Below, piece by piece: positions 1-4,716 of a stretch of DNA of 7,412 bases. The stretch lies in the NCBI GenBank assembly GCA_002726845.1, contig PBSP01000059.1, positions 1 to 7,412 of the forward strand, read 5' to 3'. How positions within the stretch are numbered: the stretch's first letter is position 1; each line of letters begins with the position of its first letter. The position numbers and the translations under genes are program-made. Source of the stretch: Methanobacteriota archaeon. GTDB lineage: Archaea; Thermoplasmatota; Poseidoniia; Poseidoniales; Poseidoniaceae. The notes under the pieces are model-generated. The model did no database searches. It was not told the origin of the DNA and saw only the letters and a list, made by a program, of their open reading frames with translations.

Positions 1-4
1 AGAA

Positions 5-244
5 ATGATGTCGCCACAAAAAGATAAATTTCCAAAATTCTGGCGCTCCGTAGAGGTTAATTATGGTCGTTCAATAACTTGGTTTGAGTGGTTAGTAAAT
101 GATAACGGTGGGGCGATGACTGCCAATAAAATTACTCAGATATCCAAATTAGAGGAACACGAAATAAAAACGGAAATAGCCAAACTATATCGAAAATTTA
201 CTGACCAGTTAATGCAGAGTATGACCTCCTTAGGCGCCCCTTGA
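5..244 (+). CDS. Hypothetical protein, possibly the C-terminal part of a longer gene
   Basis: I do not recognise this product. From the first ATG it is 79 residues, mostly charged and helical. The N-terminal half is aromatic (FPKFW, ITWFEWL) and the second half is Lys/Glu-rich and could form one long helix. There is no signal peptide, membrane segment or cysteine motif. The frame is still open at base 2, so the true start may lie outside the window and this may be the tail of a larger protein; with only four upstream bases no ribosome binding site can be judged. It lies on the same strand as thyA and ends 59 nt before the preferred thyA start. Its stop TGA overlaps a TTG codon in the thyA frame. 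Codon use looks like that of its neighbours. It is supported mainly by an open frame in a dense region, so confidence is moderate. Confidence 0.5.
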   Translation: MMSPQKDKFPKFWRSVEVNYGRSITWFEWLVNDNGGAMTANKITQISKLEEHEIKTEIAKLYRKFTDQLMQSMTSLGAP

Positions 245-294
245 TTTTTGACTGCCAAGACAATTATCAAAGACTGGCTACAGTTAGTCGACAC

Positions 295-300
295 GGTGAT
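295..300 (+). promoter_or_regulatory. thyA: Ribosome binding site deciding the thyA start
   Basis: GGTGAT, matching the 3' half of the archaeal consensus AGGAGGTGATC, ends three bases before GTG 304. It supports that GTG over the upstream TTG 241, which has no purine-rich site before it. Confidence 0.6.
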
Positions 301-303
301 AGT

Positions 304-1098
304 GTGGAAGAGTACCTCAACCTGATGCGGAGAATTCTTGAGGAGGGAGAACAGAAAGGGGACCGAACTGGAACAGGAACCTTATCTGTGTTTGGACACC
401 AAATGAGATTCAATTTACAGGATGGGTTTCCAATGGTAACAACCAAGAAATTGCACCTAAAATCAATTGTTTACGAATTATTATGGTTCTTAAAAGGCGA
501 CACCAATGTAGGATATCTTCAAGAAAACGGGGTAAGAATATGGAATGAATGGGCTGATGAGAATGGTGACTTAGGCCCGGTATATGGCAAACAATGGCGA
601 CAATGGGAAGCAAAAGATGGTCGAATAATCGATCAGGTAGAAGCTGCTATTGCGATGATCAGAACCAACCCCAACAGTAGAAGAATCATTGTCTCAGCAT
701 GGAATGTTGGCGAACTGGACCAGATGGCACTGATGCCTTGTCATGCTTTTTTCCAGTTTCATGTTGCAAACGGCAAACTCAATTGCCAACTTTATCAAAG
801 AAGTGCTGATGTGTTCCTAGGCGTGCCCTTCAACATTGCCTCATACGCACTTCTAACTCACATGATGGCACAAATCTGTGACTTGAAACCCGGTGTGTTT
901 GTCCATACTATTGGCGATGCCCATCTATACAACAATCATCTCGAGCAGGCAAGACTTCAGGTAAGCAGAACACCAATGAAACTCCCAACTCTCAGACTCA
1001 ACCCTGATATTAGGAAAATCGACGACTTCAAATTTGAAGACATCGAGATCCTAGATTACCAACATCACCCACACATTTCTGCTCCAATCTCAATTTGA
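304..1098 (+). CDS. thyA: Thymidylate synthase ThyA
   Basis: Methylates dUMP to dTMP with methylene-tetrahydrofolate, releasing dihydrofolate; cytosolic. From the GTG at 304 the protein is 264 residues, the same length as E. coli ThyA, and numbering matches it: RTGTGT near residue 21, the GPVYGKQWR block near 91-99, the phosphate-binding Arg pair at 126-127, catalytic Cys146 in PCHAFFQF, QRSADVFLG near 165, and Asn177 in PFNIASY. The GTG aligns with the E. coli start (VEEYLNLM against MKQYLELM) and has a GGTGAT ribosome binding site. A TTG at 241, overlapping the previous stop, would add 21 residues with no family counterpart. The sequence is strikingly like the bacterial enzyme over its whole length, which suggests acquisition from bacteria. 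Downstream folA follows at once, and its product consumes the dihydrofolate made here. Function is very secure; the start is fairly secure. Confidence 0.96.
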   Translation: MEEYLNLMRRILEEGEQKGDRTGTGTLSVFGHQMRFNLQDGFPMVTTKKLHLKSIVYELLWFLKGDTNVGYLQENGVRIWNEWADENGDLGPVYGKQWRQWEAKDGRIIDQVEAAIAMIRTNPNSRRIIVSAWNVGELDQMALMPCHAFFQFHVANGKLNCQLYQRSADVFLGVPFNIASYALLTHMMAQICDLKPGVFVHTIGDAHLYNNHLEQARLQVSRTPMKLPTLRLNPDIRKIDDFKFEDIEILDYQHHPHISAPISI

Positions 1099-1104
1099 GT
1101 GATC
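1097..1104 (+). promoter_or_regulatory. folA: Ribosome binding site for folA inside the thyA stop region
   Basis: GAGTGATC resembles the GAGGTGATC part of the SD consensus with one base missing. It overlaps the thyA stop codon and ends two bases before ATG 1107, at the same register as the thyA site. This favours ATG 1107 over TTG 1095 and suggests translational coupling. Confidence 0.5.
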
Positions 1105-1106
1105 TT

Positions 1107-1580
1107 ATGCTGACAATGATATTCGCATGTGACCTTGATAATGCCATTGGCAAAAATGGTGATTTGCCATGGCGCCAATCAACAGATCTTCAACATTTTA
1201 AACAAATTACCACCGGAGGAACAATCGTAATGGGAAGGAAAACATGGGATAGTCTTCCGGGAATGTTACCTAATCGTCGACATCTAGTTATGTCTAGAAA
1301 TAATCTCGATGCCGTCGAAACGATAACTTTTGATGGGGTATTAAAGTTGAGTGAAACCGACGAGATTTTCATAATTGGTGGTGGTGAAATCTACTCACTG
1401 TTTTTACCGCACGCTGATAAAATACATCGAACAATTATTCATTGTAAAGTCAATAATGCGGACACCTACGCACCAATGATTGATTATGAGGAGTTTACCG
1501 TTAAGAATTCAAAATTTGTGGAGAAATCTGCTCGGGATGACCATGACATGACGTTTGAGTTACTGGTAAGAATTGATTAA
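1107..1580 (+). CDS. folA: Dihydrofolate reductase
   Basis: Reduces dihydrofolate to tetrahydrofolate with NADPH, completing the cycle opened by ThyA. The 157-residue product is close to the usual 160. It shows the family marks in order: AIGKNGDLPW (13-22), the catalytic acid Asp27 in STDLQHFK, the NADPH-binding VMGRKTWDSLP (41-51), and the glycine-rich IIGGGEIY (89-96). Thr109 sits at the E. coli Thr113 position. ATG 1107 is chosen because of the GAGTGATC site just before it and because the protein then begins close to the family's usual MI-x-x-A-x-D start. TTG 1095 (overlapping the thyA stop) and ATG 1116 are alternatives. It lies 8 nt downstream of thyA, so the two are surely cotranscribed. 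Its stop codon directly abuts the stop of the converging NTP pyrophosphohydrolase gene, with no base between. Confidence 0.94.
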   Translation: MLTMIFACDLDNAIGKNGDLPWRQSTDLQHFKQITTGGTIVMGRKTWDSLPGMLPNRRHLVMSRNNLDAVETITFDGVLKLSETDEIFIIGGGEIYSLFLPHADKIHRTIIHCKVNNADTYAPMIDYEEFTVKNSKFVEKSARDDHDMTFELLVRID

Positions 1581-1952
1581 TTATTCCTTGATATTATATT
1601 CTGTAACCCTTACACCAAGTCTACCGGTAAGTGCCTTTCTTTGCATTATGCGTTGATATTTTTTCTCGAACGCTGCTTTCAAATCAAGCTTCATGGCAAT
1701 TGAATGGCCCATTAACAGAATCAGAACATCTGCCATTTCCTCTGCGCATTCTTCAATCGGCTTACCCTTGGTAATTGCCGCTGATAATTCCCCTAATTCT
1801 TCAACAGTTAATGCGATTCTGTAGCCCATATCATGACCATTTTTACCTGCAAAGTCATGCTTGTGATGGAACTCCGCTACTTTTTTCATCATAATCTCCC
1901 ATTCATCTTTCGGGACATGAGACACCCAATCAAGTACTGACATTCCTTCCAT
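1581..1952 (-). CDS. MazG-type all-alpha NTP pyrophosphohydrolase
   Basis: A 123-residue single-domain member of the MazG/all-alpha NTP pyrophosphatase superfamily, whose members hydrolyse NTPs or dNTPs to the monophosphate and pyrophosphate with Mg2+. The metal-binding signature is clear: EELGE at 51-55 (Glu51, Glu52, Glu55) followed by EEMAD at 71-75 (Glu72, Asp75), in two helices joined by the expected short turn. One domain of this size fits housecleaning pyrophosphatases or an all-alpha dUTPase-like enzyme rather than two-domain MazG; substrate cannot be read from sequence. Proximity to thyA/folA, on the opposite strand, makes dUTP or a damaged dNTP attractive but unproven. The start at 1952 has no SD but has a TATA element at -30 to -25, consistent with a leaderless mRNA; a second Met at 1943 is possible. 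It lies 37 nt after the phosphorylase gene. Confidence 0.85.
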   Translation of the reverse strand: MEGMSVLDWVSHVPKDEWEIMMKKVAEFHHKHDFAGKNGHDMGYRIALTVEELGELSAAITKGKPIEECAEEMADVLILLMGHSIAMKLDLKAAFEKKYQRIMQRKALTGRLGVRVTEYNIKE

Positions 1953-1972
1953 GAAGGCGACTTTGTGCAGAC

Positions 1973-1991
1973 AAGGAATATACCTTTCCTT
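1973..1991 (-). promoter_or_regulatory. Inverted repeat with embedded TATA box before the pyrophosphohydrolase gene
   Basis: AAGGAA (1973-1978) and TTCCTT (1986-1991) form a perfect 6-bp stem with a 7-base spacer, starting within the phosphorylase stop codon. On the minus strand, TATATT at 1982-1977 lies at -30 to -25 relative to ATG 1952. That is the standard archaeal TATA position if transcription starts at the A of the start codon. The repeat could be an operator over the TATA box or a weak hairpin behind the phosphorylase gene. Confidence 0.45.
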
Positions 1992-2790
1992 AGAACTGCA
2001 ATAGTCTTAGTACGCTTAGAATAACAGGGTTTAGCCGATCATTGGCTTGAGATGCCACTAAGTTATGCGATAATTCGGCGCTGGGATCTCCTGGCTCTCG
2101 TCCAGCTGCCCAGTTTGATGAAATACAAATTGCCGAGTATGGTATCATGATTTCGTTGGCTAACTTAACCTCCCTTGCCATAGTCATACCAACCATATGA
2201 CCTCCTAACTTATCGATTGCATCTACTTCTGCTCGTGTTTCAAAATGAGGGCCTTGAGCAAGCCAGTACGTGTAATACATCTTTTCTGAGTCATCAAAAC
2301 CCTGAGCATCTCGAAGGCTCTTCTCAATCATACTGTTTAATTCACGGGAAAATGGTTCGGTTACGGAAGTGAATACGGCAAACGTATCATTGTAACTTGT
2401 TGCGACACCTGTGAAGTCAATGTATTGATCAGCGAGACCCACTTTCCCCGGTGGAAAGTCTGCTGCAAGTGTACCGATTGAACAAACCGAAATAATAACC
2501 TCACAAGCAGAATTTTGCAAAGCCTTGATATTTGCTTTGTGATTTATCATGTGCGGTGGTTTGTTGGCACTTCCATTATTGTGATGACGCTGTAAGAAGA
2601 CCAATTCCTTTTGTTTGCCTTGGCAATTGACAGTGATGCACTTGAGTGGAACATTACCAAATTCAGTATCAACAGTGACTTCATCACTCCGTATGACACT
2701 GATTTGGAGTTGTTCTAGTTCAGAACGATAGTCCGACTCTAAATTGATTGACACTAACCCAGTACCACCGATTATGCCGATTCGGTCCAT
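1990..2790 (-). CDS. mtnP: Purine/5'-methylthionucleoside phosphorylase, MTAP/PNP family (probably 6-oxopurine or methylthioinosine type)
   Basis: Phosphorolytic enzyme of the trimeric PNP/MTAP family (266 residues, normal length). It cleaves a purine nucleoside or 5'-methylthionucleoside with phosphate, giving the free base and (methylthio)ribose-1-phosphate. Family marks: IGGTGL (7-12, phosphate loop), QRHH (67-70), PPHMINHKANI (78-88), GPHFETRAE (180-188) and VGMT (200-203) around the purine/ribose site. The specificity loop reads SSNWAAG (224-230). MTA phosphorylases carry Asp-x-Asp here, as in human Asp220/Asp222, whereas this protein has Asn226 and Ala228. That resembles enzymes acting on 6-oxopurines, such as PNP (Asn243) or methylthioinosine phosphorylase, so the label MTA phosphorylase should not be taken as fixed. 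The ATG at 2790 has a GAGGTG site 8 nt upstream. It follows the eS1 gene by 21 nt, so the two are probably cotranscribed. Confidence 0.9.
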   Translation of the reverse strand: MDRIGIIGGTGLVSINLESDYRSELEQLQISVIRSDEVTVDTEFGNVPLKCITVNCQGKQKELVFLQRHHNNGSANKPPHMINHKANIKALQNSACEVIISVCSIGTLAADFPPGKVGLADQYIDFTGVATSYNDTFAVFTSVTEPFSRELNSMIEKSLRDAQGFDDSEKMYYTYWLAQGPHFETRAEVDAIDKLGGHMVGMTMAREVKLANEIMIPYSAICISSNWAAGREPGDPSAELSHNLVASQANDRLNPVILSVLRLLQF

Positions 2791-2798
2791 ATGCCGAA

Positions 2799-2804
2799 CA
2801 CCTC
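2799..2804 (-). promoter_or_regulatory. mtnP: Ribosome binding site of the phosphorylase gene
   Basis: GAGGTG on the minus strand, 8 nt before ATG 2790, sits in the 21-nt gap after the eS1 stop. It fixes the start and shows that the gene is translated with its own SD inside a likely eS1 transcript. Confidence 0.6.
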
Positions 2805-2811
2805 GATTTGA

Positions 2812-3780
2812 TTATTCTTGGAGTCTGGCAATTAATTCCGCTTTTTTGCCGGAGACAGGCTTTCCTGCTGCTTTCAATTGCTCTTTCAATTCAGCTACAG
2901 TCATGCTTGAGTAATCAACATCTTGAGCATCGGCAGCAGCATCTTCTGAAATTGATTCCACCTGTTCTGATACTTCCTCCGACTCGGTGTCGTTCAAAGG
3001 TTCGATTTTTTCGGATTCCGGTTCCATTGCTTCAGCAGCATCTAGAATCGATGGAGATTCTTCTTCTTCCATTGCAGCAGCAAGCGCAGCGGCCTTTTTA
3101 GCCTTGACTTCGGCAGCAATTCTTGCTTCTTCGGCATGGATTTCATCAAGTGTAGGACCTTTTTCTGTGACCACACCAGATTGCAAGAGTTGGCTCTTTC
3201 TAATCGAGACGGACTTGATTGGATAAACTGGCTTGACAGCCTTTCTGATATCTTCTTCAAGCTCTCCGCCAAGAATAACCTCTTGCAACTTTGCGTAGGT
3301 ATTTTTGGCTGCATAGCCTAAGAGTAAGTCCCTCGTTTTCGAGCGCATTGCTTGCTTTACAGATGTTTGGACTCGCTTTTGGGTTATAATTAGAGGTTTT
3401 AATCTAACCAGATATCCATCGGTTGTTACAACATCAACAACATCATCAATCTTCCCGCGATACCGCCTTATTTGTCGACGTGTGTGATCAGTTTGGTGGT
3501 GATGTCCAATAAATGTAGTAAGCGCATCTTGCCCAACACATTCGTCTACTCTAAACCGGAGTATTACATGCATCTTGGTGAAATCACCGTTGAATTCTTG
3601 CAGGGTCATTTCGTAAACCCTGCCGATTATGTGGTCATCTGACTCACCGAGTGTTTCGCCGATATGCTTGAAGTCCCAAGGGTGGCGTGGTGCTCTGATG
3701 GTATACCATCGTTTCATCTTCCATTTGTCACGCTGTTTTCGTGCTGCTGCACGCGCCTTTGCACTCACTTTTTTCGCCAT
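2812..3780 (-). CDS. rps3ae: Small-subunit ribosomal protein eS1 (S3Ae) with C-terminal acidic linker and SAP domain
   Basis: Archaeal/eukaryotic 30S/40S ribosomal protein. Residues 1-205 are the eS1 core: a basic N-terminus (MAKKVSAKARAAARKQRDKW), YTIRAPRHPWD, IIGRVYEMTLQEF, TDHTRRQIRRYRGKIDDVVD and a C-terminal VYPIKSVSIRKSQLL. Archaeal eS1 normally ends near 200-220 residues; this one has 322. The extra part is an Ala/Lys/Glu helix (about 209-238), a low-complexity Glu/Ser/Asp/Ala linker (about 238-289), and a SAP-like helix-turn-helix (about 291-321: MTVAELKEQLKAAG, then SGKKAELIARL). SAP motifs bind nucleic acid in eukaryotic and some prokaryotic proteins; here it may give an extra RNA or DNA contact, by inference. 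ATG 3780 is chosen over TTG 3789 because MAKK is a typical start for this family. The gene leads a minus-strand series with the phosphorylase and pyrophosphohydrolase genes, and diverges from the COG1325 gene. Confidence 0.94.
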   Translation of the reverse strand: MAKKVSAKARAAARKQRDKWKMKRWYTIRAPRHPWDFKHIGETLGESDDHIIGRVYEMTLQEFNGDFTKMHVILRFRVDECVGQDALTTFIGHHHQTDHTRRQIRRYRGKIDDVVDVVTTDGYLVRLKPLIITQKRVQTSVKQAMRSKTRDLLLGYAAKNTYAKLQEVILGGELEEDIRKAVKPVYPIKSVSIRKSQLLQSGVVTEKGPTLDEIHAEEARIAAEVKAKKAAALAAAMEEEESPSILDAAEAMEPESEKIEPLNDTESEEVSEQVESISEDAAADAQDVDYSSMTVAELKEQLKAAGKPVSGKKAELIARLQE

Positions 3781-3804
3781 CGATATCAACTCGGTTAGTC
3801 TTGC

Positions 3805-3816
3805 GGGGGCTACCCC
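3805..3816 (-). promoter_or_regulatory. rps3ae: GC-rich hairpin in the eS1 leader
   Basis: Read on the minus strand, GGGG (3816-3813), TAG (3812-3810) and CCCC (3809-3806) form a tight hairpin, flanked outside by the complementary tetramers TTGC (3801-3804) and GCAA (3821-3824). If transcription begins about 27 bp below the TATA-like element, this hairpin lies near the very 5' end of a leader of about 40 nt. Ribosomal protein leaders often carry autoregulatory structure, but that role is inference here. Confidence 0.4.
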
Positions 3817-3826
3817 ACTTGCAAGT
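3817..3826. repeat. 10-bp perfect palindrome ACTTGCAAGT
   Basis: ACTTGCAAGT equals its own reverse complement and lies across the predicted eS1 transcription start (about 3821). It could be a small operator site. A 10-bp palindrome can also occur by chance, so this is only a candidate. Confidence 0.35.
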
Positions 3827-3843
3827 TGCCGACATACCCCCCC

Positions 3844-3852
3844 TATTTGAAA
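3844..3852 (-). promoter_or_regulatory. rps3ae: Candidate TATA box for the eS1 series
   Basis: TTTCAAATA on the minus strand (3852-3844) is the best TATA-like element before the eS1 start. It predicts initiation near 3821, giving a leader of about 40 nt. No TATA-like sequence sits at the leaderless position relative to ATG 3780. Confidence 0.45.
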
Positions 3853-3853
3853 G

Positions 3854-3867
3854 ACCCTGTTGAGGGT
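3854..3867. repeat. Hairpin ACCCT-GTTG-AGGGT
   Basis: A perfect 5-bp inverted repeat with a 4-base loop lies just upstream of the candidate eS1 TATA box, between the two divergent promoters. It could be a regulator site for either gene. It has no T-run, so it does not look like a terminator. Confidence 0.35.
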
Positions 3868-3870
3868 GCT

Positions 3871-3897
3871 GAGGTTATTTCCTGATTGACAAACCTC
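3871..3897. repeat. Inverted repeat GAGGTT-N15-AACCTC before the COG1325 gene
   Basis: Two perfect 6-base half-sites, 21 bp apart start to start (two helical turns), flank TTATTT (3875-3880). TTATTT is the best, though weak, TATA candidate for the gene starting at 3924, with a leader of about 20 nt. The geometry suits a dimeric helix-turn-helix regulator, but no regulator gene is seen nearby. Confidence 0.35.
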
Positions 3898-3923
3898 ATG
3901 AACAACAATACCAACCGTCTACC

Positions 3924-4346
3924 ATGGCCATTCACCACATTAATTGTCGAGCCACGGCCAGCGGACTGGATAACCTAGCAGCGATTGTCGACGCTATGGC
4001 ATGGCTGTCCGGTGACAAAGACCAAATCATGGTTGACCAAACTACTTCGTATCACGGTTCTATCTTAAACATTGTAACAGTAAAAATAGAAAAAAATCGC
4101 CAGATTAAACAATTCACTGAAAAGTTAAGGCTTGGGGATCTGGACCGGATTATTCAGGGCATTTCTGAAAGAATTGATGACAGCAATACACTACACCTGA
4201 GATTATGTTTAGACTCCCTAGTCAATCAGCAGATTGAATTTATCACTTCAAATAAAAAAAGCGTAAAATGCACTATGAAAATTAAGGTCTATCCCGGCCA
4301 AGACCCTATCGATAACATTACACAGTATCTGTCGGGCCAGCATTGA
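3924..4346 (+). CDS. COG1325-type RNA-binding protein (predicted exosome-associated, PF01877)
   Basis: A 140-residue soluble protein that I match to the archaeal COG1325 / PF01877 RNA-binding family on overall pattern. It begins with IHHINCRATASG, has a central KIEKNRQIKQFTEKL (a hallmark of the family), then ISERIDDSNTLHLRLCLDSL, and ends with a VKCTMKIKVYP strand. Family members were predicted from genome context to work with the archaeal exosome or ribosome; the exact role is unknown. The position beside and divergent from eS1 fits a translation/RNA role. ATG 3924 has no convincing SD before it, suggesting a leaderless or short-leader transcript. The 77 nt to the next gene contain a separate candidate promoter, so it may be transcribed alone. 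No truncation or missing block is visible. Recognition is from memory of the family's motifs, so confidence is good rather than complete. Confidence 0.8.
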   Translation: MAIHHINCRATASGLDNLAAIVDAMAWLSGDKDQIMVDQTTSYHGSILNIVTVKIEKNRQIKQFTEKLRLGDLDRIIQGISERIDDSNTLHLRLCLDSLVNQQIEFITSNKKSVKCTMKIKVYPGQDPIDNITQYLSGQH

Positions 4347-4351
4347 GATAC

Positions 4352-4360
4352 TAAGTATAT
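4352..4360 (+). promoter_or_regulatory. Candidate TATA box for the ferredoxin-pdxS operon
   Basis: TAAGTATAT is the strongest TATA-like element in the 77-nt gap before the ferredoxin gene. It predicts initiation near 4383 and a leader of about 40 nt. A second TAAGTAT copy at 4386-4392 would place the start near 4413, very close to the ribosome binding site, so it is less likely. Confidence 0.4.
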
Positions 4361-4412
4361 TCAGATGTGGTAAATCACAAGAGGTTAAGTATCCCTAATC
4401 AGCGCATACATT

Positions 4413-4418
4413 GAGGAG
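4413..4418 (+). promoter_or_regulatory. Ribosome binding site supporting the TTG start of the ferredoxin gene
   Basis: GAGGAG lies 5 nt before TTG 4424. There is no ATG or GTG in frame before the first cluster cysteine, so this site and the family's PHV N-terminus together fix the rare TTG start. Confidence 0.65.
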
Positions 4419-4423
4419 ATACA

Positions 4424-4705
4424 TTGCCGCATGTAGTTACTTCATCGTGTGTTAATCACAAGTTTCAGGATTGTGTGGCTGTCTGCCCTGTTGACGCCTT
4501 CAGAGAAGCACACACTTACCTCGTTATCGACCCTGAAGAATGCATAGATTGTGGCGCATGCGCTACAGAATGCCCTGTTGAGGCAATTTACCTAGATGAT
4601 AATGTTCCATTAAATGAAATCGAGTGGATTGACAGAAATGCAAATGAGTCGATAGACTCAGATGTTGCTGATGGCGGCTCGCCGATACTTGGAAAATTAA
4701 GGTAG
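4424..4705 (+). CDS. fdxA: 7Fe ferredoxin ([3Fe-4S][4Fe-4S]), FdxA type
   Basis: Small electron carrier of 93 residues. Cysteines fall exactly as in seven-iron ferredoxins: Cys9, Cys17 and Cys50 for the [3Fe-4S] cluster, and Cys21, Cys40, Cys43 and Cys46 for the [4Fe-4S] cluster (C-x7-C-x3-CP, then C-x2-C-x2-C-x3-CP). The non-ligand cysteine of Azotobacter FdI at position 11 is His12 here. The N-terminus PHVVTSSC matches bacterial FdxA proteins such as that of Thermus. The C-terminal tail (about 60-93) is acidic and probably flexible. Translation starts at TTG 4424 behind a GAGGAG site. The pdxS gene follows after 11 nt with its own SD, so the two almost certainly share an mRNA. PdxS itself needs no electron donor, so the pairing probably reflects shared expression rather than a shared reaction. 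The redox partner is unknown. Confidence 0.9.
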   Translation: MPHVVTSSCVNHKFQDCVAVCPVDAFREAHTYLVIDPEECIDCGACATECPVEAIYLDDNVPLNEIEWIDRNANESIDSDVADGGSPILGKLR

Positions 4706-4708
4706 GAG
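4704..4708 (+). promoter_or_regulatory. pdxS: Ribosome binding site of pdxS
   Basis: AGGAG, overlapping the ferredoxin stop codon, lies 8 nt before ATG 4717. It is the most canonical SD in the window and points to coupled translation of the ferredoxin and pdxS. Confidence 0.65.
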
Positions 4709-4716
4709 TAGATATT

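Noticed and set aside
410..1372. Minus-strand open frames within thyA and folA
   Set aside because: They lie wholly inside strongly conserved plus-strand enzymes and have no motifs.
2748..3321. Several plus-strand open frames and a second minus-strand frame across the eS1 C-terminal half
   Set aside because: They lie antisense to or in another frame of the eS1 and phosphorylase genes. Their composition mirrors the low-complexity acidic linker, and none shows a family motif.
1581..3780. thyA, folA, MazG-like and phosphorylase genes as one nucleotide-metabolism operon
   Set aside because: The first two are on the plus strand and converge on the others, so they cannot share a transcript; only a loose functional neighbourhood can be claimed.
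3795..3850. Possible tRNA or small structured RNA in the G/C-run region
   Set aside because: There is no T-arm GTTCRANNC box, no cloverleaf spacing and no CCA-like end. The repeats fit a leader or operator better.
4352..4392. Direct repeat TAAGTAT at 4352-4358 and 4386-4392 as an operator pair
   Set aside because: Seven bases of AT-rich sequence repeated twice in a promoter region is expected by chance; one copy is better read as the TATA box.
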